A DNA stretch of 64,000 nucleotides from DAOTVC01 sp034437215 (GTDB taxonomy: Bacteria > Chloroflexota > Anaerolineae > B4-G1 > SLSP01), in contig DAOTVC010000087.1 in NCBI GenBank assembly GCA_034437215.1, forward strand, positions 1 through 64,000, in the 5' to 3' direction. The notes below the pieces were generated by a model, which was given only the letters and a program-made list of their open reading frames with translations, did no database searches and was not told the DNA's origin. The translations under genes and the position numbers were made by a program. Below, piece after piece: positions 49,294 to 58,317 of this stretch (position 1 is the first letter of the stretch; each line of letters starts with the position of its first letter).

Positions 49294-51405
49294 ATGGATT
49301 CCACAGAACTAGTCGGGCAGACGATTGGCAACTACGTTGTTCAAGAGAAGATCGGTCAGGGCGGGATGTCCATCGTCTACAGAGGTGTGCAGACCTCGCT
49401 GAATCGCCCCGTTGCTATCAAGTTCCTCGAGCACTCGGTGCGCCTTGATCCTATGGTGAACCAGCGCTTCCAGCGGGAGGCCCAGGCCATCGCCCAGCTG
49501 CGACACGACAACATCGTCCAGATCTACGACTTCGGGCAGTACGAGCACGGCCACTACATGGTGATGGAGTACGTCGAGGGGACGGATCTGCGCCAGGAGA
49601 TCGACCGGCGCTTGAAGGCGGAGCAGGCCTTTACGGTGCAGGAGATTCTGACCATCGTGGCGCAGGTGGGGGCGGCTCTGGACTACGCCCACGCTCGGGG
49701 GATCATCCACCGGGACGTCAAGCCCGGCAACGTCTTCCTGACCGCCGATGGGCAGGCCATTCTCGGTGACTTCGGGCTGGCGATGCTCCAGAACCGGCTG
49801 AGCCAGATGACCTTGGGCAAGACCTTCGGCACCCCCGAGTATATCGCGCCCGAGCAGGCGATGGACTCCCGCGCGGCGACGCCCCAGTCGGATATCTACT
49901 CCCTGGGCGGTATCGTCTACGAGCTGGTGACGGGGGCTCTCCCCTTCGAGGCGGAGTCGGCGTTGAGCCTGGCCTTGAAGCACGTGAGCGAGGATCCCAT
50001 CCCGCTCCGGTCCCGGGTGCCCGACCTGCCCCCCGCCGTGGAAGCCGTCGTCCTGAAGGCGCTGTCGAAGGAGCCCGACGAGCGCTTTCCCTCGGCCAAG
50101 GCCTTCGCCGAGGCTCTCCGGCAGGCGTGGGAGGGGCAGAATCTGGAGACCCTCGTGGTCCCCAAGGCCGACGTGCCGAGCCCGCCGCCGCCCCCTCCGA
50201 CAGCCCGGCAGACCCCTCCACCGGCCCGTCCCATGGACTACTGGACGGAGCCGGAGGAGGGGGCCCCGGCTCGTGCCGCCGCGGGGGAGACGACGGGCGG
50301 CCGGCGCAAGCGCCGCTGGATTCCGCTGGTCCTGGTCGGGATCCTCGTGGTGGCGGGGCTCCTCTGGTTTCTCCTGGGACAGGACGAAGGAGGGCTGCGC
50401 CTGAGTTTCACCCGTCCTACAGAGACTCCCAGCCCCACGGCGACGGGGACCCCCACACCCTCACCCTCTCCCACGCCGACGCTGACGGCGACGGCCACAG
50501 AGGAGCCCCAGGCGACGGAGGTCGGCGTTGGAGGCGTCGTCGCGCCGACGGCCACCGCCACCCCGACACCGACGCCCTCTCCGACCGCCACGCCCTCCCC
50601 TACCCCCACGCCTACGCCCACGCTGGCAGCCGGCGAGGTCGTGACCCGTACCGTCGACGAGATGCGCGTGCGCTTCGTCCCGGCGGGGAGCTTCCTCATG
50701 GGAGCACCGGAGAGCGATCCGGAGGCCTCGCAGGACGAGCGGCCCCAACACGAGGTTATCCTCAGCCCCTTCTGGATGGACGAGACGGAGGTGACGACGG
50801 AGCAGTACAAGCGCTGCGTCGCAGCGGGAGCCTGCGAGGAGCCCTACACGCGGACGGCCTACGACAACCCTGCCCGGAGCGATCACCCCATGACCTTCAT
50901 CAGCTGGGAGCAGGCAGCCGCCTACTGCGCGTGGGTGGGCGCGGAGATGGGTTGGAACGTGGCCCTGCCCACCGAGGCCCAGTGGGAGAAGGCCGCCTCC
51001 TGGGACGCGGAGACGGGGACCAAGCGGCTCTACCCCTGGGGAGACGACTACGAGCGCTCTCGAGTGCACCTGGGGGCGACGACGGCCCCAGTGGGCAGTT
51101 ATCCCGAGGGGGCCAGCCCTTACGGCGTTCTGGGCCTCTCCGGAAACGCCTGGGAGTGGGTGGCGGACTGGTACGACAAGGACGTCTACGAGGGCGCCGA
51201 GGTGCGCCCCGACCCTGTGGGACCGGAGAGCGGACGTTACCGGGTGATGCGGGGTGGCTCCTTTGGATCGTTAGCGAACTACGAGCGCCAGCTGCGCACG
51301 ACGGAGCGGGAGGTGGGGTTGCCCGAGAGCAACACGAGCGAGCGCCCTGCCAAGAGCGCCGACCTGGGCTTCCGCTGTGCCGTCAACGCCGAGCGCCTGC
51401 CCTGA
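49294..51405 (+). CDS. Membrane Ser/Thr protein kinase fused to an extracellular FGE-sulfatase-type domain
   Basis: 703 aa from ATG 49294 (MDSTELVGQTIGNYVVQEKIGQGGMSIVYRG); longer frame upstream is non-coding. Hanks-type kinase at ~12-285: glycine loop IGQGGMSIVY, VAIKFLE Lys, HRDVKPGNVFL catalytic loop, DFGLA, GTPEYIAPEQ. Pro-rich linker, one TM helix (WIPLVLVGILVVAGLLWFLL, ~345), TP-rich spacer, then an FGE/SUMF1-like domain (~450-700: VRFVPAGSFLMGAPESD, MDETEVTTEQYKRCV, LPTEAQWEKAASW, YPWGDDYE, GNAWEWVADWYD, RVMRGGSF). Such ectodomains in kinases probably sense or bind carbohydrate or sulfated ligands; catalysis is uncertain. Confidence 0.93.
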   Translation: MDSTELVGQTIGNYVVQEKIGQGGMSIVYRGVQTSLNRPVAIKFLEHSVRLDPMVNQRFQREAQAIAQLRHDNIVQIYDFGQYEHGHYMVMEYVEGTDLRQEIDRRLKAEQAFTVQEILTIVAQVGAALDYAHARGIIHRDVKPGNVFLTADGQAILGDFGLAMLQNRLSQMTLGKTFGTPEYIAPEQAMDSRAATPQSDIYSLGGIVYELVTGALPFEAESALSLALKHVSEDPIPLRSRVPDLPPAVEAVVLKALSKEPDERFPSAKAFAEALRQAWEGQNLETLVVPKADVPSPPPPPPTARQTPPPARPMDYWTEPEEGAPARAAAGETTGGRRKRRWIPLVLVGILVVAGLLWFLLGQDEGGLRLSFTRPTETPSPTATGTPTPSPSPTPTLTATATEEPQATEVGVGGVVAPTATATPTPTPSPTATPSPTPTPTPTLAAGEVVTRTVDEMRVRFVPAGSFLMGAPESDPEASQDERPQHEVILSPFWMDETEVTTEQYKRCVAAGACEEPYTRTAYDNPARSDHPMTFISWEQAAAYCAWVGAEMGWNVALPTEAQWEKAASWDAETGTKRLYPWGDDYERSRVHLGATTAPVGSYPEGASPYGVLGLSGNAWEWVADWYDKDVYEGAEVRPDPVGPESGRYRVMRGGSFGSLANYERQLRTTEREVGLPESNTSERPAKSADLGFRCAVNAERLP

Positions 51406-51415
51406 GCTTCTGACG

Positions 51416-53971
51416 ATGGTCTTCGACACCCGATCCACCGCCGAGCAGCGCGAGGCTCTGGAGCGCGCGCGCCAGACGACCCTGAGCGCCCTGGTGGAGC
51501 TGAACACCGAGACCATCAGCCAGCTCTCGCACCTGACCCTGCCCGAGATCGAGGAGATTCAGGAGGAGATTGCCCAGGTGCTCCCCGCCGGCAACCTTCC
51601 TGCTTTCATCCTCAGCGGGCTGGTCAAACTCAAGGAGCGCCGGGTCCGGAGCGAGAAGGTGCGGGAGGACGTCCACGCCCTCATGCAGGGGATGAATCTG
51701 CTCCCGCAGGGACTGTACAGCCTCTTCGTCGCCGGTCCGGCAGCGGTCCTCTACGGCTACCAGAAGATCCTGCGCCTGGCGGGCAAGGAGCCGGAGAACG
51801 CCTTCCCCCAGGGGACCTGGCAGTTCTACCTTCAGTTCGGGCTGCGGGAGGACACGGCGCGCCACGCCAACGAGACGCTGGGCTTCCAGCGCACTCTGCC
51901 TCCCACCGCCGGCGAGGTGCAGATGGCAGCGGCGTGGCTGGTGACTGCCATCGATCTTCTCTACGAGTACGAGGATCTGCTGGCGGCGGATTGGCGGGAG
52001 CGGGTGATGCTGCGCCTGCTCTACGAGGTCGCCGCCGAAGCCGACCTGGCGGAGGGCCCGCAGTTTGCAAAACTGGTGCGCGAGTGGGACTGTCTGCGTC
52101 CTTACCACCGCCCCTCCCCCGAGGTCGACTACCTCCGCTACCGGCTGGAGACCTTCGAGCTCTTCTTTCGCCAGCGGCTGGAGGCCCTGCCGCCTGCCCT
52201 CCAGCAGGAGGTGCGGAAGCGCTACGCCCGGCGCCAGGTCGAGGATCTCGCCCCCTATTTGGAGCAGATGACCTTCCTGGCGTCTCTCACGCCCGGTCGC
52301 TATCAGGAGGAGAAGCAGTCCGTCCCCCTCTGGCAGGCGTGCGTGGGCTTCGTCCACGATGGGCAAACCTACCTGCTGCCCGCCCACGACCGGGATGGCG
52401 AGGGCTGCCCCCGCTACGACCCGGTGCAGGGTCAGGAGCCGCGCTCTCTCTACGTGACCGAGAGCCATCTGCGGGATGCCGAGGGGCGCGCGGTACGGGT
52501 CGATCGCCGGGGGCGCGTTCTGGATCTCACCGGAGGCGATTTCCTCGGCACTCTGCGCCGCCCCCCACCTGAGGCGGTGCTGGGCTGGGCGGCGGCGATC
52601 CTCGACGGTGATGAGGGGGCCAGGAGCCCGGCGCCGGTCCTGGATCTGCTCCTGGCGGAGGCTCCCCGGCGGGAGCAGGTGAAGCTGCGCGGCTCCCTCC
52701 CCCCCGAGAACCGGGAGGCGCTCGCGCGGCTCGGATGCGCGCCCGTCATCCTCAACTGGGACCTCCGGCCCGCCGACCGCCCCCTCACCGAGATCCGCCG
52801 GAGCCACCGGGGCGTCGGTGACCACGCCCTCACCCTCTTCCGCACGGCGCGCAGCATCGTCTTCGATCAGTCCCACATCTTCTTCGATGGGATATGGGGC
52901 ATGGCGGTGGCGGAGATCGCTACCGACCACGCCCTCCACACCTATCGAGCGTTGGAGGGGCTAACGCCCTCCTTCCGCATGGCCCCCACGCCCTTGAGCC
53001 TTCACACTCCGGCGGGCATGGTGGCGGAGATCCGCAGCCGCTGCCATTGTGGCGAGGTGTGCGTGGAGTCGGATCAGATCAACCTCCAGGGGATCGACCG
53101 CCTGCGAAGGTGGCTGAGCCAGCGGGGCGTCAACCTCACCGTCAACGATCTGCTGCTCCTCTACCGTTCTCTGCACGCCGCGGGCTACGCGCCCACCCGG
53201 GTAGAGGGGGAGCTGCAGGCGCTGAAGACGCGGCTGCTGCCCGAGGACTACGAGGTTGTGCGGGCGGAGATCGAGGAGACGCTGGCGCGCTACCGGGAGA
53301 CGAACCCCGCCCTGCTCATCCCCATGGATGCCAGCAACGTCTCGCCTCACGAGCGCCTCTTTCCCACGACCTTTCGCAATCCCCTGACGGAGATTCCCCA
53401 GCTCTTCACCGAGACGCAGACCGCCTACCTGCTCTTCCGCCAGCAGGGCGGGGAGGAGGCTTGGGAGCGCTTCGACGGCGCCCGGCGCAAGCTCTTGGCC
53501 TATCTCCAGGCCTTCGGCGGGGTGCTCCAGGCGCTCAAAGACGTTACGATGCGGGGGGAGAGCTTCAGCACGGCGACGCTGCGGCTCCTGGGGCATCTCC
53601 CCTCGTCCATGCAGTACGTTCTCGACAGCATCCCCCAGCGGATCACCGTCCTCAACGAGATCATCAAGGGGAACGAGGTCTTCTCCAACGTCGGACGGGT
53701 GGCCAAAGAGAGCACCCTCCACCGCTTTATCAGCGCCAAGGACGACGGACAGGCCAAGGAGCTCGTCTGGGGGATCATGACCGACGATCGGGGTGTGATG
53801 CACATCAGCCTGCGCGACTTCCGCCCCTTCGTCGGTCCCCTGATGGCCCGCTCCGAGGAGCAGGTGGCGCGGGCCCTGGCCCAGGACTACCTGGATCAGT
53901 ACGTGCGGGGTCTGAATCGCTTCGTCGATGTGCTGGGGCAGCTGGTGGCAGTGAGGGGACCCCGCGCCTGA
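51416..53971 (+). CDS. Large uncharacterised protein with an HxxxDG acyltransferase-like motif
   Basis: 851 aa from ATG 51416, ten bases after the kinase stop. Soluble; I do not recognise the whole protein. Residues ~440-600 contain FDQSHIFFDGIWGMAVAEI with His487-x3-Asp491-Gly492, the motif used by the chloramphenicol/carnitine acyltransferase-fold families. Just before it, DHALTLFRTARSIV, and after it a plausible second-domain strand (EVCVESDQINLQGIDRLRRWL; VNDLLLLYRSLHAAGY). The C-terminal 250 residues are helical (SSMQYVLDSIPQRITVLNEIIKGNEVFSNVGRV). No signal peptide. Co-transcription with the kinase suggests a substrate or effector role, but this is inference. Confidence 0.6.
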   Translation: MVFDTRSTAEQREALERARQTTLSALVELNTETISQLSHLTLPEIEEIQEEIAQVLPAGNLPAFILSGLVKLKERRVRSEKVREDVHALMQGMNLLPQGLYSLFVAGPAAVLYGYQKILRLAGKEPENAFPQGTWQFYLQFGLREDTARHANETLGFQRTLPPTAGEVQMAAAWLVTAIDLLYEYEDLLAADWRERVMLRLLYEVAAEADLAEGPQFAKLVREWDCLRPYHRPSPEVDYLRYRLETFELFFRQRLEALPPALQQEVRKRYARRQVEDLAPYLEQMTFLASLTPGRYQEEKQSVPLWQACVGFVHDGQTYLLPAHDRDGEGCPRYDPVQGQEPRSLYVTESHLRDAEGRAVRVDRRGRVLDLTGGDFLGTLRRPPPEAVLGWAAAILDGDEGARSPAPVLDLLLAEAPRREQVKLRGSLPPENREALARLGCAPVILNWDLRPADRPLTEIRRSHRGVGDHALTLFRTARSIVFDQSHIFFDGIWGMAVAEIATDHALHTYRALEGLTPSFRMAPTPLSLHTPAGMVAEIRSRCHCGEVCVESDQINLQGIDRLRRWLSQRGVNLTVNDLLLLYRSLHAAGYAPTRVEGELQALKTRLLPEDYEVVRAEIEETLARYRETNPALLIPMDASNVSPHERLFPTTFRNPLTEIPQLFTETQTAYLLFRQQGGEEAWERFDGARRKLLAYLQAFGGVLQALKDVTMRGESFSTATLRLLGHLPSSMQYVLDSIPQRITVLNEIIKGNEVFSNVGRVAKESTLHRFISAKDDGQAKELVWGIMTDDRGVMHISLRDFRPFVGPLMARSEEQVARALAQDYLDQYVRGLNRFVDVLGQLVAVRGPRA

Positions 53972-53994
53972 CGGCCCGTCCACAGGACCGCTCC

Positions 53995-54837
53995 GTGATC
54001 TCGATAAAGGCGTCCTCCCTCCTGAGCGCCGTCTTGCTCCTGCTGCTGGCTTGCCGGTCCGCCGGCGTGCTCTCCACACTCACCCCGACGGCGCCCTCGC
54101 CCACACCCCTCCCCTCTCTCGCGCCTGCGGCGACGGCGACGCCCGGCGACACCGGCTGGCAGCCGGTGGATGAGGGGTTGGAGGTGCGCAGCCTGACGGC
54201 GGAGACGTCGTTGGGTCCGGAGCGGGTGGCGGTGGTCCGCTTGGATCCCGCGCTCTTCGACTTTCGGGTGGAGTATGCGCCGGGCGAGGCGCGCCCGGTG
54301 AGCGTCTGGTCGGCCCTGACAGGTGCGCTGCTCACGGTGAACGCCGGCTACTTCACCGCGGAGAACCTTGTCACCGGGCTGACGGTCAGTGAGGGAGTGG
54401 CCTACGGGGTGCCCTACGGCGACTACGCCGGCATGTTCGCGGTCACGCCCGAGGGTGCGGTGAGCCTCCGCTGGCTGCGCGCCTGGCCCTACGATCCCGC
54501 CGAACCCCTCAGGTCGGCCGTGCAGTCCTTCCCCGTGCTCGTCAAGCCCGGGGGCGTGATGGGCTTCCCCGTCGACGCCGACGAGGGGCTCTCCTCGCGC
54601 CGCACGGTCGTGGCCCAGGATCGTGCCGGGCGGCTCCTCTTCCTCGTCGCCCCCGTGGGGCGTTTCAGCCTCCACGAGCTGGCCGTCTGGCTCACGGAGT
54701 CGGATCTGGAGATCGACGTGGCGCTCAACCTGGACGGCGGCACCTCGACGGGGATGTGGCTGCGGGCTCCCGGCGTCGACGTGCGGCTCGAGTCCTACAC
54801 CGAGGTGCCGGCGGTCATCGCCGTCTACCGGCGCTAG
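53995..54837 (+). CDS. Phosphodiester glycosidase (NAGPA)-domain lipoprotein
   Basis: 280 aa; GTG start at 53995 (AGGA upstream) gives a lipoprotein signal (LLSAVLLLLLACRSAG). After a Thr/Pro linker comes a NAGPA/exopolysaccharide phosphodiester glycosidase domain (PF09992 type): VSVWSALTGALLTVNAGYFTAENLVTGLTVSEG, SFPVLVKPGG, SSRRTVVAQDRAGRLLFLV, FSLHELAVWL and ALNLDGGTSTGMWLRAPG. The family cleaves GlcNAc phosphodiesters or related glycan links outside the membrane. Third gene of the kinase unit; converges with the GT39-like gene (4-base overlap). Confidence 0.9.
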   Translation: MISIKASSLLSAVLLLLLACRSAGVLSTLTPTAPSPTPLPSLAPAATATPGDTGWQPVDEGLEVRSLTAETSLGPERVAVVRLDPALFDFRVEYAPGEARPVSVWSALTGALLTVNAGYFTAENLVTGLTVSEGVAYGVPYGDYAGMFAVTPEGAVSLRWLRAWPYDPAEPLRSAVQSFPVLVKPGGVMGFPVDADEGLSSRRTVVAQDRAGRLLFLVAPVGRFSLHELAVWLTESDLEIDVALNLDGGTSTGMWLRAPGVDVRLESYTEVPAVIAVYRR

Positions 54838-56744
54838 TCGCCGGCGCGGACTTGGGTCAGGGCGAGGCTGTCGCCCAGGGGCTCTCCCCCCGCCGAGGTG
54901 ATGGGGAGCCGGCGACCGCCGAAGTCGTACATGCCCGCGGTGAGCGTGTAGCTGCCGGAGGGCAGGTCGGCGGGTAGGAGCAGCCCGTAGCGGTCGGTGA
55001 GCGCCTCTCCCGTCTCCCAGGTGTTCGTCGGTCGGAAGCCGCCCACGGGCTCGGCGTCGGTCTGGGCCACAAGCCGGCCCTCCGCGTCGAGGAGGTGGAG
55101 GAAGACCTTGTAGCGGTCGGCGGGGCGGGCGTCTGCCTCCCAGAAGAGGGCCACCGGCAGAATCTCCCCGGCCGTGAGAGGGCCCCCCGGCAGGCTGTAA
55201 CCGCGCAGCTGCACGCTCTCCCCCAAGTTCACGTCGAGCCGCTCCTCGGGCTCCTCGGGCAGGGGCCCTGTGCCGTAGACGGCGAGGCGCACGTCCCCCA
55301 CCCAGGACTCCTGAGCCTTGTAGGCCCTCTGCGCCAGCTGCAGCTCGAGGCGCCCTTCGGGATCGGACTCCTGATCGCCCCAGTAGAGGGCGTAGATCCG
55401 CGGATGGCCGGCCTCGAGGAGCTCCTGCATCCAGGTCGCTGCTCTCTCCCGGGTCGGGTGGTAGGGGGCGGGATAGAGCGTCAGCGGGCCGGCGTAGTAG
55501 TAGGTGAAGACCTCCCACTGATTGGGGGCGCTGAGGACGACGGCGTCTTGGGGTCCGCTCTCTTCCTCAAGGCGCGCCACGATGCCGCGGTAGTCGGTGC
55601 GTGTGTAGGCGGGGTCGAAGTAGAGGTGGCGGAGGGAGATCACCTGGAGGGGCAGGAGCAGGAGCAGCAGGAGGGCGAGGTAGGGGAGGCGGCGGACCGA
55701 CCTGGGAGAAGCAAGGGGGAGCGTCAAGACGACGGCGAAGGGGGTGATGGAGAGCATGAGGAATTTGAGATAGGCGGGGCGGTAGACGCCGAGCGCTGCG
55801 ATGAGGCCGAGGGGCAGGAGGGCCGTCGCCCAGGAGGCCCAGGCCACGAAGCGCGAGCGGGCGCCGCTCAGCAAAGCCGGGAGGAGCAGGAAGGCAGCGA
55901 CGAGGGGGAGGTAGAGGCCGGTCGTCGCGGGCAGCGTGATGCCCACGAGGAGGGTGCGTACGAGCTGCAGGAGGGCGGGGTCGGTGTTGAGATCGGGCGG
56001 GCTCCAGGAGGCGACCTTCAGAGTGTAGGGGAGCCAGGGGGTGAAGAGCAACGCCGCGGCGAGGTGAGCCGCGATCCAGAGTGCGAGAAGGCGCCAGGCG
56101 CGACGGTGGCGGGTCAGCCAGAGGGCCGCGAAGGCGAGGTTCGTCCCCAGGAGGACGAAGGCGTAGGCGTAGTGGGTGTAGAGGCCGAGGGTCACGGCGC
56201 AGGCGAGGAGCAGGCCGGCGCCGGTCTGCCGGCGGCGGGTGACGGGGGTGCAGGCCCGCAGGAAGCGGGTGCAGGCGCGCAGGAAGCGGTCGCCGGCCCA
56301 AAGGGTGAGGGCGGAGACCAGGCCCAGCAGGGCGTACATCCGCGCTTCCTGGGCGTAATAGACGCTCAGGGGATGGACGGCGACGATGAAGGCGGCCGCC
56401 GGGGCGGCGACCGAGCCCGCCGCCCGCCGGGCCAGAGCCGCCGTGAGGGCGATGGTGAGGACGCCACAGAGGGCCGAAAGGGCGCGCAGGGCGAACTCCG
56501 TGCCCCCTGCGACCCGCCACCAGGCGTGCAGCAGCAGGTAGTAGCCGGGGGGGTGGATGTCGCCTCCGGCCCCCCCGACGATGAGGCGCAGGGAGCGCTC
56601 GACGAGCCGGGCGGAGTTGCCCTCGTCGTTCCAGAAGGACTGCGCGTCGAGGCGGTAGAAGCGCAGTCCGGCGCCCAGCAGGAGGGCCAGCAGGACGAGG
56701 AGCAGCGTCCCACGACGGATGCGACGGGGTTCAGGGTGGGTCAC
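54834..56744 (-). CDS. GT39/PMT-like membrane glycosyltransferase
   Basis: 636 aa. Ten or so TM helices in the first 430 residues and a soluble C-terminal ~200-residue beta domain. Catalytic loop pattern: RFYRLDAQSFWNDEGNSARLVERSL (Asp-Glu near TM1), DIHPPGYYLLLHAWWRVAGGTEFALRALSALCG, and HPLSVYYAQEARMYALLG. GT-C enzymes of this group take a sugar from a polyprenyl-phosphate donor to a protein or glycan outside the membrane; the GtrB-like gene at 5764-6699 could supply a donor. A short in-frame duplication (RFLRACTRFLRACT) lies in a cytoplasmic or extracellular loop near residue 155. Confidence 0.88.
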   Translation of the reverse strand: MTHPEPRRIRRGTLLLVLLALLLGAGLRFYRLDAQSFWNDEGNSARLVERSLRLIVGGAGGDIHPPGYYLLLHAWWRVAGGTEFALRALSALCGVLTIALTAALARRAAGSVAAPAAAFIVAVHPLSVYYAQEARMYALLGLVSALTLWAGDRFLRACTRFLRACTPVTRRRQTGAGLLLACAVTLGLYTHYAYAFVLLGTNLAFAALWLTRHRRAWRLLALWIAAHLAAALLFTPWLPYTLKVASWSPPDLNTDPALLQLVRTLLVGITLPATTGLYLPLVAAFLLLPALLSGARSRFVAWASWATALLPLGLIAALGVYRPAYLKFLMLSITPFAVVLTLPLASPRSVRRLPYLALLLLLLLPLQVISLRHLYFDPAYTRTDYRGIVARLEEESGPQDAVVLSAPNQWEVFTYYYAGPLTLYPAPYHPTRERAATWMQELLEAGHPRIYALYWGDQESDPEGRLELQLAQRAYKAQESWVGDVRLAVYGTGPLPEEPEERLDVNLGESVQLRGYSLPGGPLTAGEILPVALFWEADARPADRYKVFLHLLDAEGRLVAQTDAEPVGGFRPTNTWETGEALTDRYGLLLPADLPSGSYTLTAGMYDFGGRRLPITSAGGEPLGDSLALTQVRAGD

Positions 56745-56746
56745 AA

Positions 56747-57382
56747 CTACGTGCGGGTCTCCTGACCCTCCAACACCGCCTGGATGCGCTCCTCGGGAAC
56801 GGCGCCGCGCTGCACGATGCGCGGCGGCGTCTCGATGCAGTCCACGACGGTGGAGGTGATGCCGATGGGCGAGGGGCCGCCGTCCAGGATGAGGGTCACC
56901 TCGTCGCCCAGTTGGTTGAGGGCTTCCTGGGCGGTGATGGACGAGGGATAGCCGGAGCGGGCCGCCCGTCCGACGATGAGAAAGCCGCCCACGCGGCGCA
57001 GCAGAGGGATGATGGGGGGATAGTCGGGGACCCGCAGGGCTACCCGGGTGCTCTCGATGGGAAAGGGTACGTCGGGCGCGGCGGGCAGCAACAGCGTGAC
57101 CTCGCCGGGCCAGAAGTGGTGGGCGAGCCGCTCTGCCGCACGGTTGGGACGGGCCAGGCGCGGCACGACGCTCTCGTCCGTCAGCAGAAAGGGGAGCGCG
57201 GGCCAGGGGGAGACCTCGCGATTTCCGTAGACGCGTTCGTGGAGCCCGTCCAGACCGTCGGGCAGCGTCGCGACACCGTAGACCGTGTCCGTCGGGATGA
57301 TGATGAGCTCGCCCTCCTGCAGGGCGCTCACCGCGCGGGCGATAGCCCCAGGCTGTTGAAGGGGGATGATGGCGGCGGTCAC
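56747..57382 (-). CDS. TsaC/Sua5/YrdC-domain protein with degenerate active-site motifs
   Basis: 211 aa; GTG start at 57382 after AAAGGAGTCCC, overlapping the HAD gene's stop (GTGA). Fold is clear: GELIIIPTDTVYGVATLPDGLDGL, FWPGEVTLLLPA, RVALRVPDYPPIIPLL, GITSTVVDC. TsaC makes threonylcarbamoyl-AMP for the tRNA t6A37 modification. Two signature motifs are altered: the KxR motif reads G53-N-R55 (Lys lost) and the TSANxSG motif reads VGRAARSG (~137-144). It may be a YrdC-fold paralogue with another role rather than the t6A enzyme. Confidence 0.82.
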   Translation of the reverse strand: MTAAIIPLQQPGAIARAVSALQEGELIIIPTDTVYGVATLPDGLDGLHERVYGNREVSPWPALPFLLTDESVVPRLARPNRAAERLAHHFWPGEVTLLLPAAPDVPFPIESTRVALRVPDYPPIIPLLRRVGGFLIVGRAARSGYPSSITAQEALNQLGDEVTLILDGGPSPIGITSTVVDCIETPPRIVQRGAVPEERIQAVLEGQETRT

Positions 57383-58194
57383 GGGACTCCTTTCTGCAGA
57401 ACGAAGCGCTCGATGGCGACGGCGGCGCCGTCCTCCTCCAAGGGGGGCGCGACCCAATCCGCCGCTTCCTTGACCGCGGGCGCCGCGTTGCCCATCGCCA
57501 CGCCCAGACCGGCCCAGCGCACGAGGGGAACGTCGTTCTCCTGGTCGCCGACGCCCATCACGGCCTCCTGCGCCACGCCGAGGTGCGAGGCCAGCCAGGC
57601 CAAGCCGCGTCCCTTGTCCACCCCGCGGGGCACGACCTCGATGAACTTGGCGTGGGAGCGGAAGATCTCGGCCTGATCGCCCATAACGGCGCGCAGCCTC
57701 TCGCCCATGGCCGGGATACGCTCGGGTTCGGCGATGAAGAGCACCTTGTCGGCCGTCCGCTGAGCCAAAACCTCGTCCCAGGCGTCCACCATCCGGTAGT
57801 CCTCGCCCAGCAGCTGCTCGTAGAAGGTGGGAGGATAGTGCAGCTGCCGCATGTAGATGGCTCCATCGGCGTAGAGGGCGGTGTGCCAGGACTCCTGCTC
57901 GGCGAGCTGCAGCGCTTGCCGGGTGACCTCGGCGGAGAGGGGGATGCGGTAGCGGGGCTCCGTATCATCGGGTGCTTGAATCCAGCCGCCCTGATAGGAG
58001 AGCAAGGGAGCGCTGATGCCCAGCTCGCGAGCGAAGGCGAGGGTCGCGGTGAACATCCGTCCGGTCGCGATGGTAACGGTGACCCCCTCCTCCAGCGCCC
58101 CGGCAACGGCTTCGCGGACTCGCTGGCTGATCCGGAGGTCATCGCCCATCAGTGTGCCATCGAGGTCGAAAACGGCGAGCTGGATCTGCATCAT
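57379..58194 (-). CDS. Cof-type HAD-IIB hydrolase
   Basis: 271 aa from ATG 58194 (MMQIQLAVFDLDGTLMGDD). HAD motifs: I, VFDLDGTL (nucleophile Asp); II, IATGR; III, Lys in VPRGVDKGRGLAWLASHLG; IV, GVGDQENDVPLVRWAGLGVAMGNA. The C2B cap lies between II and III. A small-molecule phosphatase (sugar phosphates, FMN, nucleotides); specificity unknown. Start overlaps nothing upstream; its stop overlaps the TsaC-like GTG start. Confidence 0.92.
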   Translation of the reverse strand: MMQIQLAVFDLDGTLMGDDLRISQRVREAVAGALEEGVTVTIATGRMFTATLAFARELGISAPLLSYQGGWIQAPDDTEPRYRIPLSAEVTRQALQLAEQESWHTALYADGAIYMRQLHYPPTFYEQLLGEDYRMVDAWDEVLAQRTADKVLFIAEPERIPAMGERLRAVMGDQAEIFRSHAKFIEVVPRGVDKGRGLAWLASHLGVAQEAVMGVGDQENDVPLVRWAGLGVAMGNAAPAVKEAADWVAPPLEEDGAAVAIERFVLQKGVP

Positions 58195-58317
58195 GGTAGG
58201 CAGAGTATAGTTCTGGGGGAGGAAAAAGACAAATTCACCCGACGGAGAAAGCAACGGTGAGTGCCCGTAACGGTAATGCGGTCTCCAGGTGTTCGTCGGG
58301 GGATACTCTGTCAGCAC

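Noticed and set aside
48234..49331. N-terminal extension of the PHP gene frame
   Set aside because: Overlaps the TPR gene out of frame; the family start is the GTG at 48233.
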